Shown one piece after another: positions 1-9,724 of a stretch of DNA of 64,000 bases. How positions within the stretch are numbered: position 1 is the stretch's first letter; the number at the start of each line of letters is the position of its first letter. A model generated the notes under the pieces. That model was not told where the DNA came from. It saw nothing but the letters and a program-made list of their open reading frames with translations, and made no database searches. Made by a program: the position numbers and the translations under genes. The stretch is from Lojkania enalia (taxonomy: Eukaryota; Ascomycota; Dothideomycetes; Pleosporales): contig ML986717.1 in assembly GCA_010094045.1 (NCBI GenBank), positions 5,851 through 69,850 of the forward strand, written 5' to 3'.

Positions 1-360
1 GAACCCATCTATAATAGCCCCGATTCCCTCCTAAACTAGCGTAGATAGGAACTATTAGCCTATAAAGAGAGGGGTAGTATAATAATGCAAAGAAATCGTT
101 CTACGAAAAGCTTTATATATAATCTTATCCTAAAGCTTTTTACTTATCTTATTCTACCCCCGGTTCTACCCCTTTTCCCTTCCGTATATAGTTGTATACT
201 CCCTTATAAGTAGCTTGGTAGTTCTTCTATATCCTTTTATATAAGGCCTATAAGTATTAATAGAATTTCTAGGTCCCTAAACCCCTACGCACTCCTATAT
301 ACCTCTAAGTAGATTTATACTATATTCGGACCTATTATCTTGCCTGTACTATTATAATAG
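1..360. repeat. Decayed repeat, copy 1 (more heavily mutated)
   Basis: This stretch aligns without large gaps, at a constant offset of 1150, to 1151-1510. The two copies differ almost only by transitions, and copy 1 usually carries T or A where copy 2 keeps C or G. That is the pattern expected from repeat-induced point mutation in ascomycetes. The copy starts at the window edge, so its left end is not seen. Neither copy keeps a long frame; copy 2 has a 62-codon minus-strand frame whose product I do not recognise. Confidence 0.75.
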
Positions 361-1150
361 AGTAACTTAGTACTCTAGTAGAATAAAGCTACCTAGATAC
401 TAGCCTTAAAAAGGCTAGCTTTCTAACTCTTTATAACCTAGACTATAAATACTAGGCTATAAATAGACTTTGAAATAGCTTTAAAAGCTACCTTTTTATC
501 CTCTTTATCCTCTATATATCGGGCTGCTGCCTATAGTTTAAGATAGCCCTAGAGGACTAGAAACTCTTCCTTATAGTAGGAGGGAATCTATAAGTACGTT
601 AGTAGTAAGTACCCTACTAATATTAGATATAATTTATATAGGATTATACTTTTTATTTTATAAGGTATAATACTCGTATTTTTTTAATCTTAGGAACTAA
701 AAAATAAATATTATATACTGTCTGTAGGTGAGTATATATATAGTTTAAAAGTAGATAACCTAGAAGGCTTTTAAAGAGGCTTTAAAAGGCGGGCGGAGTA
801 GTATATTAATTAATTTTTTTCTATAAGGTGTTAGCAATATTTTAATAATTAATAGTTCTGGGGACGTATAATAATACGTATAGAGTAGAAGTTGTTATTT
901 AGTTAAAGAAGCTTAGTTAACAGCAACCTAGTAATATACTAAGGCTAGTAAACGCTCGTTGCTATACGCGACAAAATTGCAATATTAATAAACCGTTATA
1001 ATGGTAGTTACTAGTTAATATATAAGTTAATTATACTTACCGTAAAAACCTTATTTAATATTACGTTAATATATAAATATATCTTTATAGGTAACCGCGT
1101 ATATTAGTTCTTACCAATAAATACCTCCTTAAAGAAATTTCTTTATACTA
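361..1150. repeat. AT-rich degenerate spacer between repeat copies
   Basis: Very AT-rich sequence crowded with stop codons in all frames and no readable gene. It lies between the two copies of the flanking repeat and has the same base bias, so I read it as further decayed transposon sequence. No terminal repeats could be placed. Confidence 0.45.
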
Positions 1151-1510
1151 GAACCTATCCGTAACAGCTCCGATTCCCTCCCGAACTAGTATAGATAGGG
1201 ACTATCAGCCTATAAGAAGGGGGGTAGTATAATAATGCGAAGAAATCGTTCCACGAAAAGCTTCACATGCAACCTTATCCTAAAGCTTTTCGCTTATCTT
1301 ATCCTACCCCCAGCTCCGCCCCTTTTCCCTTCCGTATATAGTTACACACTCCCTTATAAGTAGTTTGGTAGTTCTTCTATATCCTTTCGTACAAGGCCTA
1401 TAGGTGTCAATGGAATTCCTAGGTCCCTGAACCCCCACGCACTCCCATATGCCTCTGAGTGGATTCGTGCCGCATTCAGACCCATTGTCTTACCTGCGCT
1501 GTTACAGAAT
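1151..1510. repeat. Decayed repeat, copy 2 (less mutated)
   Basis: Direct repeat partner of 1-360. It retains many C and G positions that are T or A in copy 1, so it is closer to the ancestral element. The similarity stops abruptly near 1510, where a pogo/Fot1-like transposase fragment begins. This suggests a truncation or nested insertion at that point. Confidence 0.7.
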
Positions 1511-2290
1511 AGGCGTAAGACGCGATTGCAAGCTAAATTCAAAAATACCTATTAAGCTAGAAGAGGAGGCTATTATTATACGTATACTCGACCTAGATTC
1601 GCGAGGATTCACGCCCTCCCTAGGTGTTGTATAAGATATAGCAGATAGGCTACTTACTAAGTGCGGCGCTAGACAGGTTGGCTAGAGACGGCTATAAGAG
1701 TTATAACTCGCTCAAATTCCAGGTAGTCTGTAAGAATACTATTAGCGTAAGCTTTTAAGGCGCTGGTTTAGTCTTATATAATCTAAAGGCAGTGATATTA
1801 AAGCTTAATATAATGCTTCGTACGCTAACACCGCCTGCGCTAGAGGTCCTTATATAAGAAGCAACCAACTTGAATTAGGGGCTTAATCAATATTAATTCA
1901 CGATTGGATTCGAAGGTATAATAGCTTATTACCTCCCTCTATTATCGCGGCGATTAATCAGCTTGAAAAAAACACTGAGGTAATATATCATGCAGCTAAA
2001 AGGTCAAATCGCTGGCATTAAGATAGCAAATAGGGCCGCTACAATCTATAAATAGTATAAAAAGCAGTTGATTTAGAAGTAAGGCACCTTATTAAATGCA
2101 GAGGGACAGAAAATTATTGCTGAAAACGGGGGTAAGCAGCAGCTAGAGGGTAAAATACGTTAAGGTTAGACGCGATTAGAGGTGAGCCAGTAGGCTTCTA
2201 CACGCTACAGCTACTATAGAGAGGCTACGTATAACTTTACGTACGGGCGAGAAGGGTACTATAGATAGTACTTGATCGAGGATATATATT
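1511..2290 (+). mobile_element. Internally deleted pogo/Fot1-like transposon remnant
   Basis: The first part (about 1524-1690) reads as the start of a pogo/Fot1-family transposase, with the KLEEE...RILDLDSRGF...DIADRLL pattern of the CENP-B-type helix-turn-helix DNA-binding region, broken by one stop. It then jumps directly to text resembling the C-terminal tail, including SILIHDWIRRYNS and a Lys-rich stretch. The central DDE catalytic domain is missing. Many stops interrupt the frames. This is inferred from family motifs; terminal inverted repeats could not be placed. It cannot encode an active transposase. Confidence 0.55.
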
Positions 2291-2294
2291 ATAT

Positions 2295-2700
2295 TTGTAG
2301 TATCTTAATGCGCTGTGAAAATATATCGCTGGAACGGTCGAAAAAGCTGATGAGGTAGCGCGCTCGTTTGTCACTTACATTAGTTAGTTTTTGCCGACCT
2401 AGCTAGTACCACCCGTAGCCAGCAGTTGATCAGCTATATCGCGTACGTCATTTAATCTAGGAAGAAATATTGAGGAATGTATACTAAGAATATATTGAAG
2501 ACTAATTGAATCCTCCAGTTTAGTAAGCTTCTTTGAATTAGCCGTGCAATCGCGTCGTGGGAGATCTCCAGCTTGTCGGATGTGTAGTGTACTTTGAGGC
2601 ACTTTACATGCCGGTGCAGCGCTGCCCATGCTTCGAAATTAATATTATTAATATCTGAGATATTACACAATATCATACCTGCTTAATAGCTTAGATTAAT
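2295..2700 (-). mobile_element. Second pogo/Fot1-like transposase N-terminal fragment
   Basis: On the minus strand, 2629-2399 reads as the same transposase N-terminus as the plus-strand remnant. It has KKLTKLED...YILSIHSSIF...RLNDVRDIADQLLATGG, corresponding to the CENP-B-like DNA-binding domain, then a stop and a VGKN-like continuation with further breaks. The two remnants point towards each other. Shared nucleotide text just before the KLEE motif (gcgattgca...) confirms that both come from one family. Only the N-terminal quarter is present. Confidence 0.55.
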
Positions 2701-4048
2701 ACTTTTTGGTTGATCCATCGGGATTGAAGTCAATAAACCGCGTTCTCTTGGTAATAGTGGGTAGCTCGCTTGTGGGTTGGTTATACGTTAAAATGTTTAA
2801 CAGTAACATCTATAATTATTGTAGGAGCTATTTATAGTTGTAAATAATAATAATTAAGTGGTCATTGCTGATAGGACTATTATTTCCCGGTACGAAAGGT
2901 AAAGTTCTCCGCCTGGTCGTTCTTGAGTGAGTGCATACCTAGCTGTGTTTTCAACAGCTTTTCTGGAGACGGATTCTCAGATCATAATAAATTTTACAGT
3001 GGTTCAGCAAATGGTTTTCTACCCAGAAATAGCACATCTACAAAGGATGATCTTGGCTCGAAGTAAGCCCTATAGTTAAAGCGCCGAAAACCATTTCTGA
3101 GAGAGACAAAATCTAAATGTGTGACAATGAATTAGTGACATACTCTCCAACGTTCACAGTGCTTGAGGGGCCTCTCTAAGAGACAAGTAAGATACCTTAG
3201 TAACGAAGATAACATATTGGACATCTGCACTGACTATGGCAGGTATTTGCACACAGATTTTAAAAGGAGTAGATACGATTCGTTAGAAGATGGAATTTCT
3301 CTCATTACTGAGGAAATATCCTAAATAGTACCAGCGTGTGGAACACATGGATTTCCAATTAATGCTATTGTTTACGAACACGAGACCATGCAATAGTATA
3401 CGTCTCTAAGGATTGGCCAGTTATGCTTGAGTCGAAGAAGTGGACATATCCAACGATATCCAGCAGCTCCGTGCATCAGATGCAACATTCGCCTCGAGAT
3501 ATATGAGATATATCACAATAGATGACGATAATGCTAAGCGCAATTTGTCGACCTTTCTGTATTCATCATGGAATGCCTATATGAGAAGTGAAGCCAATAG
3601 CCAATAGATTAGGATCGTGACTCTGTTTGCGTAAAGAAATCGCTAGAAAGAACTTCTCAGGGATAATAGCGTTATTTGATTCGCTCAATCTAGATGAATA
3701 TCTTTGTGGGGCCAAATAAATATGTCAAGTATATGTTTAGTACACATCATATAGGCTTCTTAATCATTGGATCTTTAATCTGACATGGGAACTTGAAGTC
3801 GACTAAGAGGTTTGAAGGGCCCTGCCTTAGTTCTTGCGTTCGTCTGATATTTCATGCATGTGAATTAATTTAGAGAGGTTGGAAAATAATCACTTGTAGA
3901 TGGATACCTAAAATGGGTGAGGAACTACAGTGTTGATACTCACTACGCTCCGTTAAATTTCATTAGCTTGCCTCTACATCTTATAGATACCTCATGATAC
4001 CAAGATTCCAAATTATCATATCAGCTTAGGATCCTATATCATGGAATA
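2701..4048. other. Intergenic, no gene seen
   Basis: No frame of convincing length or composition on either strand. The left 100 bases may contain the outer end of the pogo-like fragment. The rest is ordinary AT-rich spacer downstream of the BIM1-like gene. Confidence 0.5.
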
Positions 4049-5043
4049 TTAAGCGTTTCCGCCACTAGTAGCACTAGCAGCTTCGGGAGTTGTACCCCCC
4101 AACTTCGCTGCTCTCAATTCATATGACTCTCTGTTCTTCAAACCAGTTGCCTTGCCCCTTCTCCACACAAAGAACGCAATGGCCGAAATAAGCGCAATCG
4201 CTCCAATTATGGACCCAACCGCAATGCCGGCCTTTGCGCCAGTAGAAAGGCCACCACCTGAAGAAGATGCAGCCTGGGATGATGTGGCTGATTCAGTAGG
4301 TGCGATAATGGATGATCGAGGGGCACCACTTGTGGATGCAGCCGGGTTTGAGCTAGGAGTCGGTTCGTTGAAGTCGTCGGATGTCACGTTAAAGCAAGGG
4401 ACTTGAATTGTAAAGTCTTTCGCTTCAACGAAAGTCTGCATGCTTGAGTGAGGATTCCACTAAGGCATATCCGAGAATACTTACCACATCCGCACAAGCA
4501 AAGAAAGACTGATTGTTTCCGTTGTTCTCTCCCTCGTACTCGGACCAGTACTCTAGCTGGATGGTTGCATTTGTGCCAGCGGTTACACCTTCGAGCTGGT
4601 TGAGCTTGTAGCATTGGTGCCCCGGCTCGATCTCAGTAATATTGTTAACAACTTGCTCGGCGAATTGATTTTGCGTCGTAGGATCTCATATCTATGTCAG
4701 TAAGAGTTCCTATCGATTTAATGGGGTATATTGACTCACTGTTCCCGAAAGCAATCCTAAAAGCGACATGCCACGCTTCGTCGGCAATGGACAGAGCGAC
4801 CGATCCTTGACTTAAAGGAAATATAGACCGGTTTGTAACCCCATCTGTGCTCCCACAGGGTGCAATGTTGTCGGCAGCAGCGCTCCAGTTACGATCGGCC
4901 GGCCAGAGGAATGCGACCGGGCCCATCTCACTTCCTTCTGCGCCTTCGCCATGCTCTGGAGACTCGTCTTGGCTATGTGTCGCGCCTAATAAAAGACCGA
5001 ATATGTATAGAGCTAAGACGTACATTTTGAGAATAAAGCACAC
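4049..5043 (-). CDS. BIM1-like (X325) extracellular copper protein, membrane- or GPI-anchored
   Basis: Spliced model: 5043-4740, 4684-4485 and 4435-4049, with introns of 55 and 49 nt having GTGAGT and GTAAGT donors. The product has an N-terminal signal peptide (start at 5043 or at the ATG at 5025). It continues with MGPVAFLWPADRNW, APCGS..GVTNRS.FPL, then PGHQCYKL and QSFFACADV. That order and spacing match the Cu-acquisition-factor BIM1-like family, which is structurally related to lytic polysaccharide monooxygenases but linked to copper uptake rather than glycan cleavage. A His follows the likely cleavage site (GAT-HS), fitting an N-terminal copper ligand. A Ser/Thr/Pro-rich stalk leads to a hydrophobic segment (AGIAVGSIIGAIALISAIAFFVW) and a basic cytoplasmic tail, so it may be a single-pass protein rather than GPI-anchored. 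Family call good; copper binding inferred. Confidence 0.82.
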
Positions 5044-5963
5044 GATACTTTGGAGCAGACAAATGTCGAGTTTCGCAATGACGCCTCAGCTGTGCACGGA
5101 TTGCTGATACGGACTGTTGGACAGGAAGTTGGCGCCGTTCGCCATATATTAACCTTGCACAAAGTTACAGAGCGAGGCCTCGTAGAATGCACGGCATGTG
5201 AACTGATAGATCAGATAACAGCGCCTTCGCCCTCGTGCCCAGCTCTTGACTCGCATGGCTTGGGTCGGTTGCATTGCCAAGCATTCAAGCGTATTGACGG
5301 ACACATCGTTCTACTCTCCCACTGGGACCGCCATCATGCATATTCGGCAACTAGATGTACGAGTGGAACCATGGACGGCCGTGTCTGTTGGCGCATTCTT
5401 CCAATTGGAAGTTGGCACGACTCGCACACGATACGCCCAATAGCTAGGCGGAATCGTGGCAAGGAATTAAGTTATCTGATGGCGCTAATCCTGCAGCTAG
5501 GCTCATGTGCGAATCCAACGCGAGTTAGGCCGGTCAATTAAACCTTTATAGGCTTGGCCTATCCCTATCATGTCACATGCCTAGGTGCCATCTAATCTTA
5601 TCTTAGAATCTGATAATTCTTTGCATCTCCGATCCTCGGCCGGCGCCTGGCCAGGCCTGGCCTGTCGTGCCACTTTTCTCCTATTTGGTTATTATTGTTG
5701 GGAGACGCTTCAAAAGCCGGCAAGTTGGTGGGTCGAGGATCTCGCAGGCGTGACATAGTTCGCATATGGCGGAACGCCGCTTCGTACGACCAGAAATTAA
5801 TTCGCTTCTTGGGTACATGGCCGAGCGACAAAACCCCGTCCTCCCCAACGCGTGCGGTTTGCTTCCATTCTTCGCTCAATAGTCTCGTTCTTCAGACTAT
5901 AATTAATTGCTGTTCCCGCATAACCTGCCTCTGTGACATCTGCCTTGCAAACCTTCGATCAGC
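5044..5963. promoter_or_regulatory. Divergent intergenic region between two cell-surface genes
   Basis: About 920 bases separate the starts of the BIM1-like gene (minus) and the Cys-rich surface protein (plus), so the region should hold both promoters. Reading frames inside it lack coding character. I could not identify specific operator sites; GGCCAGGCCTGGCC-like palindromic text near 5645-5665 is the only notable motif. Confidence 0.4.
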
Positions 5964-6751
5964 ATGGTTGCTTCGCGCTTTGCTTTTCCCGTTCTTGCTG
6001 CCATCGCTGGAGTTTCCGCTTCACTTGGCCAGGAACATTTCTTCGCTTCTCTGATGAAGCGCCAGGAGCCCGGAACGCCGGCTTACAACTGTCATGATAA
6101 CTGCGGTTCGTTTTTGTCTACGTATTTTGTTAGTATACGCTAAAATGTTGTCCATCAGGCACCGCCATCACCATTTCCAAATCGGGCTCGGATGTTTGTA
6201 GTAACGAGGCTTTCCTTACCAACTATCAAAACTGCATTCAATGCTCTGGCCCCGACAATGAAAACATTTGGCGCTACTACGGTGGTACCCTGGGTCCCAT
6301 TGGCTCCGAATGTGGACTTGAATCCGAGCCTCTGTCTGGAGAGCAGGAAGACGTTGGGCCTGCCATTCATCCTGGCGCGTCAAGCTCTACTACCGCGGAG
6401 CCTACTCCTACAGTTTCTATGTCTACAACCGTGGCACCTGCCCTAACTTCGGATGAACTAGCTTCGTCGGATGTCGAGACTGCTACGCCGGCTCCTACTT
6501 ACGTCGATACCGTTATATCTTCGGTTGTTGGAACAATCACAAGCGCATCCGGTATTCCTTCGCCAAGCGGAAACGGAACCGCGATCTTCACGGTAAGATA
6601 TTCAATCCACATGCTGTCGAGTTCATCGCTGATGGGATTCTCGCAGTCCTCACCTCCTCAGCAAACGACGAACGCCGCTACTCACTTTAAAATCGGAGCT
6701 AGAATGTTGGGAGCCATTGTTCTGGGAATAATGTACGATCTTGGGAGTTAA
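5964..6751 (+). CDS. Secreted Cys-rich, probably GPI-anchored surface protein
   Basis: Model: exons 5964-6105, 6159-6592 and 6647-6751. The first intron has a weak donor (GTTCGT), but it restores one continuous frame. The second, 54 nt, is a multiple of three, so retention would also be readable. The product starts with a hydrophobic signal peptide, then a domain with spaced cysteines (YNCHDNCG, VCSN..F...YQNCIQCSG, IWRYYGGTLGP..SECGLE). A Ser/Thr/Pro-rich linker follows, then a short C-terminal hydrophobic tail suited to GPI attachment. This layout is common in mould hypothetical proteins of the cell surface; no enzymatic function is known to me. It is divergently placed from the BIM1-like gene, another surface protein. 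Confidence 0.7.
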
Positions 6752-7183
6752 TATGATTTAGCGGTTATAGTAACGTAGGGGATATGGTGCGAGAACTAAT
6801 ATAATGAAGGGGAGTGCAGGCGAGACATATATATCCTAATGTAGAGAAGCTGCGTCGCCTTTTTAGGCCGCTAGTAATCAGATTTGCTTACCACATGCCT
6901 GCATTAAACATACACCGAGTGAAGAAAGGATGAGCTAACGAATTAGGCAACGGTACGCCACAAATTTCCTACGTCCAAAAGACCGAAAAGCCGACGGCCG
7001 AAAGTCGTAGCTGAACGCGAGTTCACCTGACCTGTTCTCTCGTAGATATATATTCGGAGATCCGATACTCGGTCCGAATCCGATATTCAAACTTCTTTTG
7101 ATTAGCATTTTAACCCTCTCACTCCCTCGAACAATATCACTAAATTTTGAAGCTTTTAACACTTTTCTATTCTACGCGCAAAT
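6752..7183. promoter_or_regulatory. Intergenic, promoter side of the AMID-like gene
   Basis: About 430 bases with no supported gene. The last 100 bases before the ATG at 7184 include a CT-containing stretch (ccctctcactccctcg) of the kind often seen upstream of fungal start sites. Confidence 0.35.
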
Positions 7184-8576
7184 ATGCTCTCAGATAAAGT
7201 TCGCTTTTTCTCTCAAATACTAACCTTTGCCGTCCCCTACCTGTTCACGCTGGTCCGCCAACGAATATCCGCGGTTATCCACAAACACAAGTACAAACCC
7301 CTCCCCAAACCACAAGTCAAAAATGTAGTCGTAATAGGCGGCTCGTTTGCCGGCGTCCAGATCGCAAAGCGTTTCACCGAAACCCTTCCAACCGGTTACC
7401 GCGTGGTGCTTGTCGAAAAGAACTCGCACCTAAATTACATCTTCGCATTCCCACGGTATAGTGTCGTCAAGGGGTATGAGAAGTATGCTTTTATTCCGTA
7501 CACCGGCATTGCGAAGGGGGCGCCACCTGGGATTTTCGAACATGTGCAGGATACGGCAACGACTCTGAAAAAAGACCATGTGTTGCTGAGTAGTGGCGAG
7601 AAGATTGAATATGCATTCTTAGTCCTCGCCACGGGCACCACCTCTACCATGCCTAGCAAAGTCTCATCAACTTCACATATCGATGCCCAAGCTGAGCTTC
7701 GCAATATGCAAAGCAAAATATCTTCTGCAAAGCGGATTGCTGTTGTCGGAGGCGGTGCAGTCGGTATAGAAGTCGCGAGCGACATCAAAGACTTCTGTCC
7801 GGAGAAAGATGTGACATTAATACACTCGAGAGCACAGCTGTTGCCGGGTTTTGGGAAACGATTGCATGATTATGCGATTACGAGATTTCAGGAGCTAGGC
7901 ATTTCGGTACTATTCAACGAGCGACCGAAAATCCCGGGCGAGAATGGAACACTAGAATTTTCAAATGGCAAGAAGGAAGCTTTCGATCTCATCGTAAAAG
8001 ATTACCATTATCAGTGAGGATTGATCTTCAGACTAATGGAAAATAGATCCCATGCACTGGGCAAAAGCCCAATTCGGATATCCTCGCATCGCTCTCACCC
8101 GAGTCAATCTCAAGACAGACATCTCGCATTCTTGTGGCATCAACGCTTCAGGTATCAGACCCTTCACTGCCGAATGTTTTCGCCTTCGGCGATGTGGCGG
8201 AGACGGGAGGACCACGGATGGCGCGCGCAGCGCACTTTCAGGGCGAGATTGTACTACAGAATATCCTTGCAATAATTGAAGGACAGAAGCCGACAAAGTT
8301 CTATAAGCCGAATATCATTTTCGAGGGCGCAATTAAATTGACACTAGGGAAGGTGAGCCTAGACATAATCGAGGACGACTAACGTCATAATATTTGAATA
8401 CTAACAGGAGGTAGAGTAAAGTTGTTTTATACCACCAAGAACCAAATGGACGTGAAGTACTTGTGGTTTTGAATGCCAATTCTCCTGACTTAGGCGTTAA
8501 AGGACAATGGAGGTTCTATGGCGTTGATGTGAAGAAGTTGCAGAGCATAGTGGAAGAGGCTAAAGGGGGTTCATAG
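7184..8576 (+). CDS. AIF/AMID-type FAD-dependent NAD(P)H oxidoreductase
   Basis: Model: exons 7184-7993, 8047-8352 and 8415-8576, 425 residues, phase 0 throughout; introns of 53 nt (branch GACTAATGG) and 62 nt (branch TACTAAC). An N-terminal hydrophobic stretch (about residues 10-30) may anchor it in a membrane. The FAD Rossmann motif VVVIGGSFAG lies at about 48-57, a second dinucleotide motif IAVVGGGAVGIEVAS at about 185-199, and the FAD-contacting VFAFGDVAE at about 314-322. This order is that of the pyridine nucleotide-disulphide oxidoreductase superfamily, closest to AMID/AIFM2-type proteins. Homologues oxidise NAD(P)H and pass electrons to quinones; physiological role here unknown. The last exon is supported by the continuous VVLYHQEPNGREVLVVLN reading ending at a stop. 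Confidence 0.85.
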
Positions 8577-9724
8577 GGTTGTTTAGATCCCCCCCCCCCC
8601 CCTTGGCAATCAAGGCATTATCTTTAGATACGATGACATCTTCGCAGGTATACGAACAAACGGGCTCCATCTTTCGTTAAGGTTGGGGATTTTGTAAGAA
8701 TTTGAAATAATTATGCTAGTGCAGTATAGGAAGGTGTTTCCCCTCCCGAACCTTCTTACAAATAGTTAATCTTCCCCTTACTATTCACGATTGGTATATC
8801 GTTGCGCGGTACAATTAATTCTCTAACGAGATATCGCAAGTGCTGGAAATAATCACTGAATTGGTAATAGTGCAAGTGTAGGATCACATACCAGGCATAG
8901 GCTTTGTTTCCTAGGACTTCTTCTAGCCTCTATTTGCGTTTCGCAGTTGCCCAATAATCGACTTCTTAATAAAGTTAAATATCTGAGAGTAACACCAATA
9001 CTATATACCTTATTCACGCTGATTCCATCGCCTAGCCTATCTTCGGGCTCATCGATAGTCTTTTTGCTCATAGAACCGAATTGCTTTCCCATCCGGCCTT
9101 TGCGCAAACCCTTCGTCTTATGAGAAAAATAATGATAATTGTAGTTGCAAATTGAACATCTTGCCAAGAAGATATAATCCCCATACTTCATGCTCATCAA
9201 CGTCTCCAGTAGTACCCTCATAACAATTAGATCCAGAGCCAAACGCGCATACCCGAAATCAAACAAGAAATAGTGCTAAGTGATGACGGGAATATCTAAC
9301 AACGACGTTAAATGTATGCACAATGTACGCACAAAAGCTAATTTACTGATACACGCAAACCTATCGGAGCAGAGGTAACTGCCAAGTTTGGTTGCTAAAA
9401 CGGCGGTGAGAGAAGGTGTGAAAGGGAAGAAAGCCATGACAATGGCCTGTGAAGAGTTAACAAGATCAAACTGAGGCATGCTTCATTTGGTCTTGCTGCT
9501 GAAACTGGTAATGTGGCGGCTGTCTCATATATGAAGAAAGGCCTCGAGGGGTGGCAGAATTGCGCCATCCTCCCCACGAACCTGACATGTCTGAGTTGTG
9601 AAATAATCGATAGTTTAAATAAACCGCAGAGTTCTGCATAACTCGATAGTGCCAACAGCTCACTCTATTTCTAATGAGCGCTTTCAACCAACTATACGCG
9701 ATGTCCCCATCCTACCGGAATCCC
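8577..9724. other. Intergenic, no confident gene
   Basis: Starts with a C14 homopolymer near 8590. The minus strand at 8853-9266 has an open stretch with protein-like composition, but it lacks an ATG, has no convincing splice partner and matches no family I know. I leave the region without a gene call. Confidence 0.4.

Noticed and set aside
5050..5541. 163-codon plus-strand frame in the BIM1/surface-protein intergenic region
   Set aside because: No domain text, no splice logic, and it lies in a divergent promoter interval; likely chance.
8853..9266. Minus-strand open stretch with protein-like text (YGDYIFLARCSICNYNYH)
   Set aside because: No ATG start. Joining it to the upstream frame at 9276-9479 fails on phase; no family recognised.
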